5,888 nt of DNA. Origin: an uncultured Bacteroidota bacterium (GTDB lineage: Bacteria > Bacteroidota > Bacteroidia > Flavobacteriales > Flavobacteriaceae). Both the position numbers and the translations under genes were made by a program. The notes beneath the pieces were generated by a model that was not told the origin of the DNA, made no database searches, and saw nothing but the letters and a program-made list of their open reading frames with translations. Position 1 is the stretch's first letter, and each line of letters begins with the position of its first letter. Below are positions 1 through 5,702 of the stretch, piece by piece. The stretch lies in the NCBI GenBank assembly GCA_903879875.1, contig CAIRNC010000148.1:1-5888 (forward strand). The letters run 5' to 3'.

Positions 1-54
1 TAGAGCATCTGACTGTTAATCAGAGGGTCCTTGGTTCGAGCCCAAGAGAGGGAG
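1..54 (+). tRNA. tRNA-Asn (GTT), 3' part; 5' end lies outside the window
   Basis: The window opens inside the D loop of a tRNA. The 3' half of the D stem is GAGC at 3-6. The anticodon stem pairs 8-12 with 20-24 around the loop CTGTTAA, which puts anticodon GTT at 15-17 and reads asparagine codons. The T arm pairs 30-34 with 42-46 around TTCGAGC. The 3' acceptor strand is AGAGGGA at 47-53, with discriminator G at 54. CCA is not encoded, since CAAG follows. The 5' acceptor strand and most of the D arm are missing only because the window starts here. tRNA 3' ends are common targets of tyrosine recombinases, and such a gene lies 1.8 kb downstream, so this tRNA is the probable integration site. 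Confidence 0.95.
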
Positions 55-64
55 CAAGTAAGAG

Positions 65-95
65 AAAGCCTTTACAGAAATGTAAAGGCTTTTTT
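65..95 (+). terminator. Intrinsic terminator of the tRNA-Asn transcript
   Basis: A perfect 12-bp stem pairs 65-76 (AAAGCCTTTACA) with 81-92 around a GAAA tetraloop. T90-T95 form the T tract, and further T-rich sequence follows after G96. It begins 10 bases after the tRNA discriminator base, so it should end the tRNA transcript. It may belong to the chromosome or be the copy restored by the element on integration. The right-hand junction is needed to decide. Confidence 0.9.
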
Positions 96-102
96 GTTTT
101 TC

Positions 103-142
103 TTTGTAAAACATTTGTAAAACAATTTGAAAATTTGTTTTA
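103..142. repeat. 11-bp perfect tandem repeat with overlapping inverted repeat, near the element's left end
   Basis: TTTGTAAAACA occurs twice back to back, at 103-113 and 114-124. The second copy runs into an inverted repeat: TAAAACAA at 118-125 pairs with TTGTTTTA at 135-142 around a 9-base centre. Directly repeated arm-type sites and an inverted-repeat core are what a tyrosine recombinase with an arm-binding domain uses, and the place beside the tRNA fits. It could equally be an operator or simply AT-rich leader DNA for the gene starting at 153. I saw no convincing Bacteroidota TAnnTTTG promoter element here. Confidence 0.5.
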
Positions 143-152
143 AATTAGCATA

Positions 153-1019
153 ATGGAGACTAATAAAAATATAAATTCTTTAAGTTATTTTCAAAACTTA
201 CTTGAGAGTAATAAATCTCAAATTTTAATACAGCTTTTCATTTCTGATTTTGTAAAAAACTCAGGCGAAACAATTTTTGAAATTGATAATTTAAAAGGTG
301 TTATAAAATATTATGGACAATACTATGATGATGAAAAAGGCGCTGGTTTATCTGATAATATAACCTATGATTTTTATAATTATTTTCAAAATGTTATAGA
401 ATCAGAAACACAAAAATCTAAATACCTATTTAATTCTATAATTCACCGTTTATCGTTTAATGGACAACCAAGTAATGAATATATTTTATTGCAAAAAACC
501 ATATTAACTAATCTAAAATCTAAAGCAGAAAATTATTATTCTACATATCCATTTGTTTCAAGCAAACTAAAGGAGCTAAGTTCATTTATAGAAAATTTTG
601 ACTATTCAAATCTAAAAAAATGCAGTAATTCTTATTCTTGGGATTGTTTTAATGAAATGGATAAAATTAATCTCATTTCTAACTTTTATAATTTACTTAA
701 AAATAATAAAATAATTAATTCCTCTCTTGGTGAATTCACAAACGCCTTCACAAATGGTGACGTTACAAATGGCATTAAATGGTTAGTTAATGGAAAAAAC
801 AAAGAAACTAGTAAATTCTCCATCTTTTATTTAATTGATCAGTTACAAACTCAAAACTTTATAGAAGATATAAATTCTAATGATTATAACAAAAAAATCG
901 AATATGTATTTAGAGATAAAGACGGAGAGATTTTAAAAAACATTAGACAATCTAAAAGTGATTTCTTAAAAGGCTCATATTCTTATACCATTATTGACAC
1001 CATTCTAAGTCAATTATAA
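153..1019 (+). CDS. Hypothetical protein, 288 aa, unrecognised cargo or regulatory gene next to the tRNA junction
   Basis: I do not recognise this protein with confidence. It is soluble-looking, with no signal peptide or membrane segment, and rich in Asn (about 12% by hand count), Lys, Ile and Tyr, which reflects very AT-rich DNA. Residues 1-150 look mainly helical. The C-terminal part (about 170-288) has an F195/F199, I208-x-W210, then F225-x-x-L-I pattern. From memory this recalls the C-terminal domain of RteC-like and related hypothetical proteins on Bacteroidota elements, but the match is weak. The ATG at 153 is the first in frame and no Shine-Dalgarno precedes it. The gene stands alone: a tandem repeat lies upstream, a hairpin follows the stop, and about 130 bases separate it from the excisionase operon. 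Cargo, an element regulator, or a protein acting on excision are all possible. Confidence 0.8.
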   Translation: METNKNINSLSYFQNLLESNKSQILIQLFISDFVKNSGETIFEIDNLKGVIKYYGQYYDDEKGAGLSDNITYDFYNYFQNVIESETQKSKYLFNSIIHRLSFNGQPSNEYILLQKTILTNLKSKAENYYSTYPFVSSKLKELSSFIENFDYSNLKKCSNSYSWDCFNEMDKINLISNFYNLLKNNKIINSSLGEFTNAFTNGDVTNGIKWLVNGKNKETSKFSIFYLIDQLQTQNFIEDINSNDYNKKIEYVFRDKDGEILKNIRQSKSDFLKGSYSYTIIDTILSQL

Positions 1020-1044
1020 ATAATTAATCTTTGTGCATTTTAAA

Positions 1045-1071
1045 ATACCCCTACAATTTATGTAGGGGTAT
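1045..1071. terminator. Perfect 11-bp hairpin after the 288-aa gene, possible terminator
   Basis: ATACCCCTACA at 1045-1055 pairs perfectly with 1061-1071 around ATTTA, starting 26 bases after the stop codon. The stem is strong, but the plus strand lacks a T tract afterwards (AGTCAACC). On the minus strand a short T run does follow. It may be a weak or bidirectional terminator insulating the 288-aa gene from the operon, or a protein-binding palindrome. Confidence 0.5.
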
Positions 1072-1100
1072 AGTCAACCTATGTAATTATATTTCATTAT

Positions 1101-1135
1101 CACCTTTGCAATGTGTCATAACTAAATGTCACATT
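1101..1135 (+). promoter_or_regulatory. Candidate promoter -7 element and operator-like palindrome upstream of the excisionase operon
   Basis: CACCTTTG at 1101-1108 differs by one base from the Bacteroidota -7 consensus TAnnTTTG. No matching TTTG is seen at -33. Immediately downstream, AATGTGTCAT (1110-1119) and ATGTCACATT (1126-1135) form an imperfect palindrome with 9 of 10 pairs around AACTAA. It covers the expected transcription start and ends 13 bases before the ATG at 1149. A repressor bound there would block the operon. The encoded HTH protein itself or an outside regulator could bind. Both the promoter and the operator role are inferred. Confidence 0.45.
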
Positions 1136-1148
1136 AATACAAAATATA

Positions 1149-1403
1149 ATGAAAAACAACAAAGACGAGATCTTATCTCTCAGCGAAGCTTCAGAATTCT
1201 TGAAGCTATCAAAATCTTGCGTTTACAAATTAACAAGCGCAAAGAAAATTCCCCATTTTGTGCCTGGTGGGAAACGAATCTATTTTAAAAAGTCCGATTT
1301 GGAAGATTGGTTGCTTAAAAACAGAATACCACCGAGTTCTGAATTTGAAACCAACACTGAATGTTATTTGTCTAACCCTTTAAAAACAAGTAACAATGGT
1401 TAA
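1149..1403 (+). CDS. Excisionase-like helix-turn-helix DNA-binding protein (MerR-like HTH_17 fold), 84 aa
   Basis: This small winged HTH protein probably acts as recombination directionality factor (excisionase) and possibly as a transcription regulator. Residues 9-56 carry the HTH_17/excisionase pattern: the helix LSEASEFLKLS, a recognition helix around S21-T29 (SKSCVYKLT), then the hydrophobic turn K33-I-P-H-F and the wing G40-G-K-R-I-Y-F-K-K-S-D-L-E-D-W-L. The tail from residue 57 is polar and probably disordered. Its length fits the family. The ATG at 1149 follows an A-rich stretch with no Shine-Dalgarno. Its last 8 bases overlap the next gene, which suggests translational coupling, and the integrase lies two genes downstream. 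Such proteins bend att DNA to favour excision. A pure regulator role cannot be excluded. Confidence 0.85.
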   Translation: MKNNKDEILSLSEASEFLKLSKSCVYKLTSAKKIPHFVPGGKRIYFKKSDLEDWLLKNRIPPSSEFETNTECYLSNPLKTSNNG

Positions 1404-1875
1404 AGGTATTATTTTTTATGGATCAAAGGGAAGTGTTAAAATCTATTCGGAAAACCAAAAAGTCTATGAAAGCCTTAGGATATATGAAAATGATTTATTG
1501 TCAAAAAACTTTTGCCCCATTAAGTCATTTGCATCCCTTTCGGGTGAAATAGGATTTAATTGTTTGAATAATTATTTAACTAAATATTTTTTAGAAAGTC
1601 AAAATATTGAAACACATTCTAATTTAAGCACAGATACATTGATTAATACAATTAATTATGTTTTAGAATATTTAAAAAATTCAAATACTTTTTATAAGTA
1701 CAAAATAATTTTTCAATATAACAAGCCAGTATCTACAAAATTGATAGATGTTAAATTGTCACAGTTTTATAAATACAGTTTTGTGAGCGCAAAGTATATA
1801 GTGGAGACTTATTGTGGTAAAAATGTATGGGGTGAAGACAAGATTAGGAAATTTGAAATAACATTTAAACTTTAA
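1396..1875 (+). CDS. Hypothetical protein, 159 aa, between excisionase-like and integrase genes
   Basis: I recognise no family. The protein is soluble-looking, rich in Tyr, Lys, Asn and Ile, with no signal peptide or membrane helix. The N-terminus (about 3-30, GIIFYGSKGSVKIY) suggests beta strands. The middle (about 79-95, DTLINTINYVLEYLKN) looks like an amphipathic helix. The C-terminus (about 131-159) returns to alternating strand-like residues ending KFEITFKL. The start at 1396 overlaps the upstream stop by 8 bases and the stop lies 4 bases before the integrase ATG, so it is almost certainly co-translated with both. Placement between a directionality factor and a recombinase suggests a role in control of integration or excision, or in regulation of the element. 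That is context only. Confidence 0.8.
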   Translation: MVKGIIFYGSKGSVKIYSENQKVYESLRIYENDLLSKNFCPIKSFASLSGEIGFNCLNNYLTKYFLESQNIETHSNLSTDTLINTINYVLEYLKNSNTFYKYKIIFQYNKPVSTKLIDVKLSQFYKYSFVSAKYIVETYCGKNVWGEDKIRKFEITFKL

Positions 1876-1879
1876 CACT

Positions 1880-3136
1880 ATGGCAAAAATTAGCATATTA
1901 CTCAGAGATGCTCAAAACAAAAATGGACAATATCCTATCGTTTTGAGAATCATTAAAAACAGAAAAGTTAAGATTATTACTTTGGGAATGGATTGTCAGA
2001 AATCTAATTGGGATGAGAAATCATCCCAATTCCAAAAGAGTATGCCTAACCATATCCAAAAGAATCTTCTTTTGTCAAAATTGAAACAGAAAGCTTGGAT
2101 GATTATTGACCAATTCAATATTGATGAAATTGATTTTACTCTTGATCAATTTGATCAAAAATTTAGAGGAAAAGCGCAAAGTAAGATTACAGTATTAGAA
2201 TTTTGGGAAGATAAAATTATTGATTTAAATCTTGGCGGACGAACAGGAAATGCAAGAGCGCATAAAGACACTAAAAATTCATTTTTCAGGTTTTGTAAAA
2301 ATCAAAAAATACTCTTCAAAGAAATAACCGTTGAGATGCTGGATAAATATGAAACTCATATGAGGTCTACTGGCAGTAATGATGGCGGAATTGGAGTAAG
2401 AATGAGAGAATTGAGAGCTGTTTATAACGATGCTATTAAAAAAGGCATTGTAGAAGAAAAATACTATCCTTTTAAAACTTATAAAGTTTCAAAACTTAAG
2501 GGTAAAGGATTCAAAAAAGCATTGTCCAGAGATGAAGTTAGATTGATTGAAAATCTTGACGAAGCTAAATATCCACAACTACGGGAAGCAAAACAGTTAT
2601 TTGTATTTTCTTATTACACTCGCGGTATGAACTTCTATGACATCATGAAGTTAACATGGGACAGAGTTGAGAATGATAAAATCATTTACACACGCTCTAA
2701 AACCAAGGGTAGATTTACTGTTAAAATACTACAGCCTATTCAAGATATTCTTCATTACTATAAGGATCTTAATACGGATACAAATTTTGTTTTTCCCATT
2801 TTACTAAATGAAGGTATGACACCAATTCAAATTGAAAATAGGAAAGCAAAAAAACTAAAAAGATTCAATAGTGACTTAAAAAAGATTGCTGAAATAGTCG
2901 GAATTGACAAGCCACTCACAAGTTATGTGGCAAGGCACAGCTTCGCAACTAATTTAAAGCAATTAGGAGTATCAACGGACATTATAAGTCAGTCGATGGG
3001 GCACCAAAATATATCAATCACTTCAGCATACCTAAAAGATTTTGAAAATGATGTGATTGACGATGCAAATGAAAAGCTATTAATGGAACCAATATCAATT
3101 TATAATTTAAATCATGGAAGAAAACATGCAGCATAA
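1880..3136 (+). CDS. int: Tyrosine recombinase / site-specific integrase, 418 aa
   Basis: This enzyme catalyses integration and excision of the element by strand exchange through a covalent phosphotyrosine. The N-terminus (about 1-50, with ISILLRDAQNKNGQYPIVLRI and later W44) matches the arm-binding domain of Bacteroidota integrases. Residues 103-205 form the SAM-like core-binding domain (TVLEFWEDKI, then RFCKNQKILFKEIT). The catalytic domain spans about 215-395. Visible residues are R248 (YYTRGMNFYDIMKLTW), K274 or K276 (RSKTKGRF), R352 in SYVARHSFAT, H375 in MGHQ and nucleophile Y384 in SAYLKDF. The usual box II His is Tyr349, which is normal for Bacteroidota members and not a defect. All domains are present and the length is typical, so it should be active. 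It starts 4 bases after the upstream gene and its end overlaps the helicase gene by 23 bases in another frame. The likely target is the tRNA-Asn 3' end at the left edge. Confidence 0.96.
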   Translation: MAKISILLRDAQNKNGQYPIVLRIIKNRKVKIITLGMDCQKSNWDEKSSQFQKSMPNHIQKNLLLSKLKQKAWMIIDQFNIDEIDFTLDQFDQKFRGKAQSKITVLEFWEDKIIDLNLGGRTGNARAHKDTKNSFFRFCKNQKILFKEITVEMLDKYETHMRSTGSNDGGIGVRMRELRAVYNDAIKKGIVEEKYYPFKTYKVSKLKGKGFKKALSRDEVRLIENLDEAKYPQLREAKQLFVFSYYTRGMNFYDIMKLTWDRVENDKIIYTRSKTKGRFTVKILQPIQDILHYYKDLNTDTNFVFPILLNEGMTPIQIENRKAKKLKRFNSDLKKIAEIVGIDKPLTSYVARHSFATNLKQLGVSTDIISQSMGHQNISITSAYLKDFENDVIDDANEKLLMEPISIYNLNHGRKHAA

Positions 3137-4607
3137 CGTCGTAAATAATTTAATAGACCGTTTCCATCTTGTACTACCTTTTTTTGATGAATGCCTTAAC
3201 AAAAAAGGTGAAATGGAAATTATAATTAGTAATCAAAAGCTCATTCTATTTTGGGAAGAGTTAGGCTATCGGAAAGTAATTGATGAAACAGGGAGTTATA
3301 TCTTAGTAAATATTCAGAGAAATTCTATAGTGAAAGAAGTAAAAGACCATTTGTTGAGATTTGAAATTAGAGAATACACTAAGCATATAAATCGAGCTGA
3401 TGTTTGGGAACTTTTTCTTAGGTCCGAGAATGTTGCCAAGAAACATTATGAATCATTTCATACTATTGACATGACCAGAAACACAGGGAATGAAAAAACG
3501 GGATACTTATACTTCAAAAATGCAATTTTAAAAGTTACATTAGAAAAAATTGAAATTGTTGAGTATGATAATTTTGAAGGATATGTTTGGGAGAAAGAAA
3601 TTATAAAAAGAAATTTTATTGTTTCAGAAGATGCTGAGTGTGTTTTTGGAGAGTTTGTCTGGATAATTGCCAATAATGAACCAAAACGTTTAAAGAGCAT
3701 TATATCCATTATTGGATACCTTATTCATTCTTTCAAAGATCCAACTTTTTCGAAAGCAATCATTTTAATGGATTCGGAAATCGACGTTGAATTTGATGAA
3801 GCAAATGGCGGAACTGGAAAATCTTTAATTGGGAAAGCTGTAAGCCAAATTGTACCAATATTATTCATCGATGGCAAAACCATAAAAAGTCAGGATAAGT
3901 TTAGACTTTCAGGATTAAACGGTCACCATAGAATAATTTTCTTTGATGATGTGAAGAAGGATTTCGATTTCGAAAGTCTATATCCTCTCATCACGGGTGA
4001 CCTTTATATCGAAAAAAAATATAAAAATGCTGTAGTAATTCCAGGCACAGAAACTCCAAAACTCCTAATCACTTCAAATTATGTAGTCAAAGGTGGTGGA
4101 GGAAATGCGGAAAAACGCAGAAAAGTTGAATATGAAGTGTCTACTTATTTCAAAAATATTCAAACTCCATTAGAGCAATTTGAACATCGTTTGTTTGATG
4201 ATTGGGATAAAGAAGAGTGGATTAAATTTGACAATTTTATGATTAAAGCCTTACAGTTTTATCTTAAAAATGGACTATTAGAACCCCAATCTATAAATAT
4301 TGATTTTAACAGGCTAAAAATAGAAATTGGTGTCGATTTTATTGATTTTATGGATAGCTTAATTAGTAAACCTGAACTGTATCAAAAACCATCTTTACCT
4401 GATATTCTTGTAATAGATAAAAACAAATTATTTGATGAATTCTTAAAAACAAAACCAAATAATGGGGAACGGATTAGTCCTGTTATCTTTAAAAAGGGAA
4501 TAGATAAGTATTGTGATTATTATCAAATACAACACAATCATTACAAGAGCAATGGTAATAATTATGTAGAACTGAATATCGAGAAAATCATTAAACAAGC
4601 CTCTTAA
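3114..4607 (+). CDS. DUF5906/SF3-like replicative helicase (primase-helicase family), 497 aa
   Basis: This is probably the element's replication helicase, a ring-forming ATPase that unwinds DNA at its origin. The core has a Walker A motif ANGGTGKS (230-237, K236, S237), a Walker B RIIFFDD (273-279, D278-D279), a sensor-1 strand LLITSN (317-322) and a likely arginine finger in AEKRRKVEYE (R335/R336), in SF3/DUF5906 order. The preceding stretch (about 130-170, GYLYFKNAILKV then GYVWEKEIIKRNF) is the region that usually leads into this core in Bacteroidota element proteins. I see no catalytic primase domain in residues 1-120, so priming may come from elsewhere. The tail (about 430-497) could be a winged-helix DNA-binding domain. 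The start at 3114 lies inside the integrase gene; Met5 at 3126, preceded by GGAAGA, is an alternative start. The inverted-repeat region after the stop is a candidate site of action. Confidence 0.87.
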   Translation: MEENMQHNVVNNLIDRFHLVLPFFDECLNKKGEMEIIISNQKLILFWEELGYRKVIDETGSYILVNIQRNSIVKEVKDHLLRFEIREYTKHINRADVWELFLRSENVAKKHYESFHTIDMTRNTGNEKTGYLYFKNAILKVTLEKIEIVEYDNFEGYVWEKEIIKRNFIVSEDAECVFGEFVWIIANNEPKRLKSIISIIGYLIHSFKDPTFSKAIILMDSEIDVEFDEANGGTGKSLIGKAVSQIVPILFIDGKTIKSQDKFRLSGLNGHHRIIFFDDVKKDFDFESLYPLITGDLYIEKKYKNAVVIPGTETPKLLITSNYVVKGGGGNAEKRRKVEYEVSTYFKNIQTPLEQFEHRLFDDWDKEEWIKFDNFMIKALQFYLKNGLLEPQSINIDFNRLKIEIGVDFIDFMDSLISKPELYQKPSLPDILVIDKNKLFDEFLKTKPNNGERISPVIFKKGIDKYCDYYQIQHNHYKSNGNNYVELNIEKIIKQAS

Positions 4608-4618
4608 TAAAAGTTAAA

Positions 4619-4760
4619 AAGGAACTTAAAAAGTGACAAAGTGACTTTAGTATATAAAAAGTTATTTTCAAACTTGTAAATAACATCATTTTTTAAGTTC
4701 TTTCTTTAGTCTTTTTATCCTTCAAAATAACTTTTCAAAAGCGATTGTCACTTTGTCACT
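4619..4760. repeat. Three interlocked inverted repeats around an AT-rich core: candidate replication origin or attenuator
   Basis: Pair B: AGTGACAAAGTGAC at 4632-4645 is perfectly inverted at 4747-4760. Each copy itself contains a doubled GTGAC half-site spaced 8 bases apart. Pair C: AAAAGTTATTTT at 4657-4668 is inverted at 4724-4735. The B-C and C'-B' gaps are both 11 bases, so B and C form one symmetric interrupted palindrome. Pair A: GAACTTAAAAA at 4622-4632 is inverted at 4690-4700 and extends to 14 pairs with one G-T. Its right arm lies inside the C loop, so A crosses the others. The stretch 4646-4746 has about 20% G+C by hand count. Inverted iteron-like motifs flanking an AT-rich stretch beside a helicase gene recall satellite origins such as those of SaPIs. 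As RNA, B can compete with the terminator hairpin at 4741-4771. Confidence 0.7.
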
Positions 4761-4776
4761 GTGATAGTCGCTTTTT
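4737..4776 (+). terminator. Intrinsic terminator between helicase and ATPase genes, possibly conditional
   Basis: GCGATTGTCAC (4741-4751) pairs with GTGATAGTCGC (4761-4771) around a 9-base loop, with 9 Watson-Crick and 2 G-U pairs. A737-type extension is available: AAAA at 4737-4740 can pair with the T tract at 4772-4776. This is the classic intrinsic terminator shape and should end the operon transcript. Its 5' strand and loop (4747-4760) are fully complementary to 4632-4645 upstream, so an alternative fold would break the terminator and permit read-through into the ATPase gene. Confidence 0.78.
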
Positions 4777-4823
4777 CATTTCAACCTTTTAATAATTAAA
4801 CATTAACCTTAAATTTTATAAAT

Positions 4824-5702
4824 ATGGAAATTAAAAAAGCTTCACAAAAAGCAAAAAAATTAAGAATTGGACTATCTGGAGCTTCTGGATTCGGTAAGAG
4901 TTTTTCTGCTCTAAAAATGGCTTCTGGAATGACAAATGATTGGGAAAAAATATGTGTTATAGATTCAGAATGTTCCTCATCGAGTCTCTACAGTAATCTG
5001 GGTTCATTTAACACTATTGATATCAACGCTCCTTTCACCCCTGAAAAGTTTTGCCAAGCGATTAAACTTGCAGAAGATTCAAAAATGGAAGTAATCATAA
5101 TTGACTCAATATCAATGGAATGGAATGGCTCTGGAGGTTGTTTAGATATTCACGAACAGCTTGGCGGCAGATTTCAAGATTGGGGACCAGTCAAAAAAAG
5201 ACACCAAGCGTTTATTGATGCTATTCTTCAGTCAAGTTGCCACATCATTACTACTGTTAGAAGAAAAGTAGAATACAGCTTGGATAAAGACTCTAACGGG
5301 AGAACAAAAGTATATAAACTTGGTACAAAAGAAGTTACTCAAGAAGGGTTTGAATACGAAATGGATGTCAATTTTGAACTAATCAACGAAAACCACTTAG
5401 CTAAAGCTACGAAAGACCGATTGAATTTATTTATGAATCGACCAGAATTTGTGATTAATAGCTCTACTGGTAAGAAATTGATTGAATTTGCAAATTCAAC
5501 AGATTCAATGGGCAAAAATGAAATGAAACAGAAGATTTCCGAAGTTAATAATATTAAAGAATTGGGAGAACTGTACCATAGTAATACTGAATTATCAAAA
5601 ACTTTAGATCAAGAATTTATAACCAAGAAAAATCTACTACTTGAATTAACAAATAAAATTTCATCAAATGGACACAGCAGTACTTACCCTAAAGCCAGTT
5701 AA
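4824..5702 (+). CDS. RecA-like AAA_24 family ATPase, phage-type nucleotide-binding protein, possibly Sak4-like, 292 aa
   Basis: The protein has a RecA-fold ATPase domain over about residues 10-205. Walker A is GASGFGKS (19-26, K25, S26), followed by a strand ending CVIDSE (44-49), where Glu49 sits where AAA_24/RecA-like proteins usually place an acidic residue. Walker B is EVIIIDS (89-95, D94), and a sensor strand follows in HIITTVRRK (140-148). The later KVYKLGTKEVTQEGFEYEMD (163-181) is typical of the phage AAA_24 family, where some members (Sak4) are single-strand annealing recombinases. The C-terminal part (about 225-292) is charged and helical with no known domain. The role is probably recombination or replication support for the element. 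The ATG at 4824 follows an A/T-rich leader after a terminator, so expression depends on read-through or an unseen promoter. The last 35 bases overlap the next gene. Confidence 0.85.
   Translation: MEIKKASQKAKKLRIGLSGASGFGKSFSALKMASGMTNDWEKICVIDSECSSSSLYSNLGSFNTIDINAPFTPEKFCQAIKLAEDSKMEVIIIDSISMEWNGSGGCLDIHEQLGGRFQDWGPVKKRHQAFIDAILQSSCHIITTVRRKVEYSLDKDSNGRTKVYKLGTKEVTQEGFEYEMDVNFELINENHLAKATKDRLNLFMNRPEFVINSSTGKKLIEFANSTDSMGKNEMKQKISEVNNIKELGELYHSNTELSKTLDQEFITKKNLLLELTNKISSNGHSSTYPKAS

Noticed and set aside
47..60. tRNA-Asn without encoded CCA, as a possibly damaged gene
   Set aside because: The acceptor strand and discriminator are intact. Many bacteria add CCA after transcription, so this is normal.
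103..124. Tandem repeat as a CRISPR fragment
   Set aside because: There are two 11-bp units with no spacers and no cas gene nearby.
103..152. Bacteroidota promoter for the 288-aa gene
   Set aside because: Several TTTG motifs occur, but no TAnnTTTG at a fitting distance. In such AT-rich DNA TTTG alone is not evidence.
1031..1288. Plus-strand open frame of 85 codons overlapping the excisionase-like gene
   Set aside because: It covers the hairpin and the promoter-like region, has no domain, and overlaps most of the HTH domain coded in another frame. It is a shadow frame.
2915..2965. Loss of the catalytic box II histidine in the integrase (Tyr349 in SYVARHSFAT)
   Set aside because: Tyr at this position is common in Bacteroidota tyrosine recombinases and the remaining catalytic residues are intact, so it is not evidence of inactivation.
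3458..3709. Minus-strand open frame of 83 codons inside the helicase gene
   Set aside because: It is antisense to a well-supported gene, with no promoter or start context. The hydrophobic composition is that expected from the reverse complement of the helicase codons.
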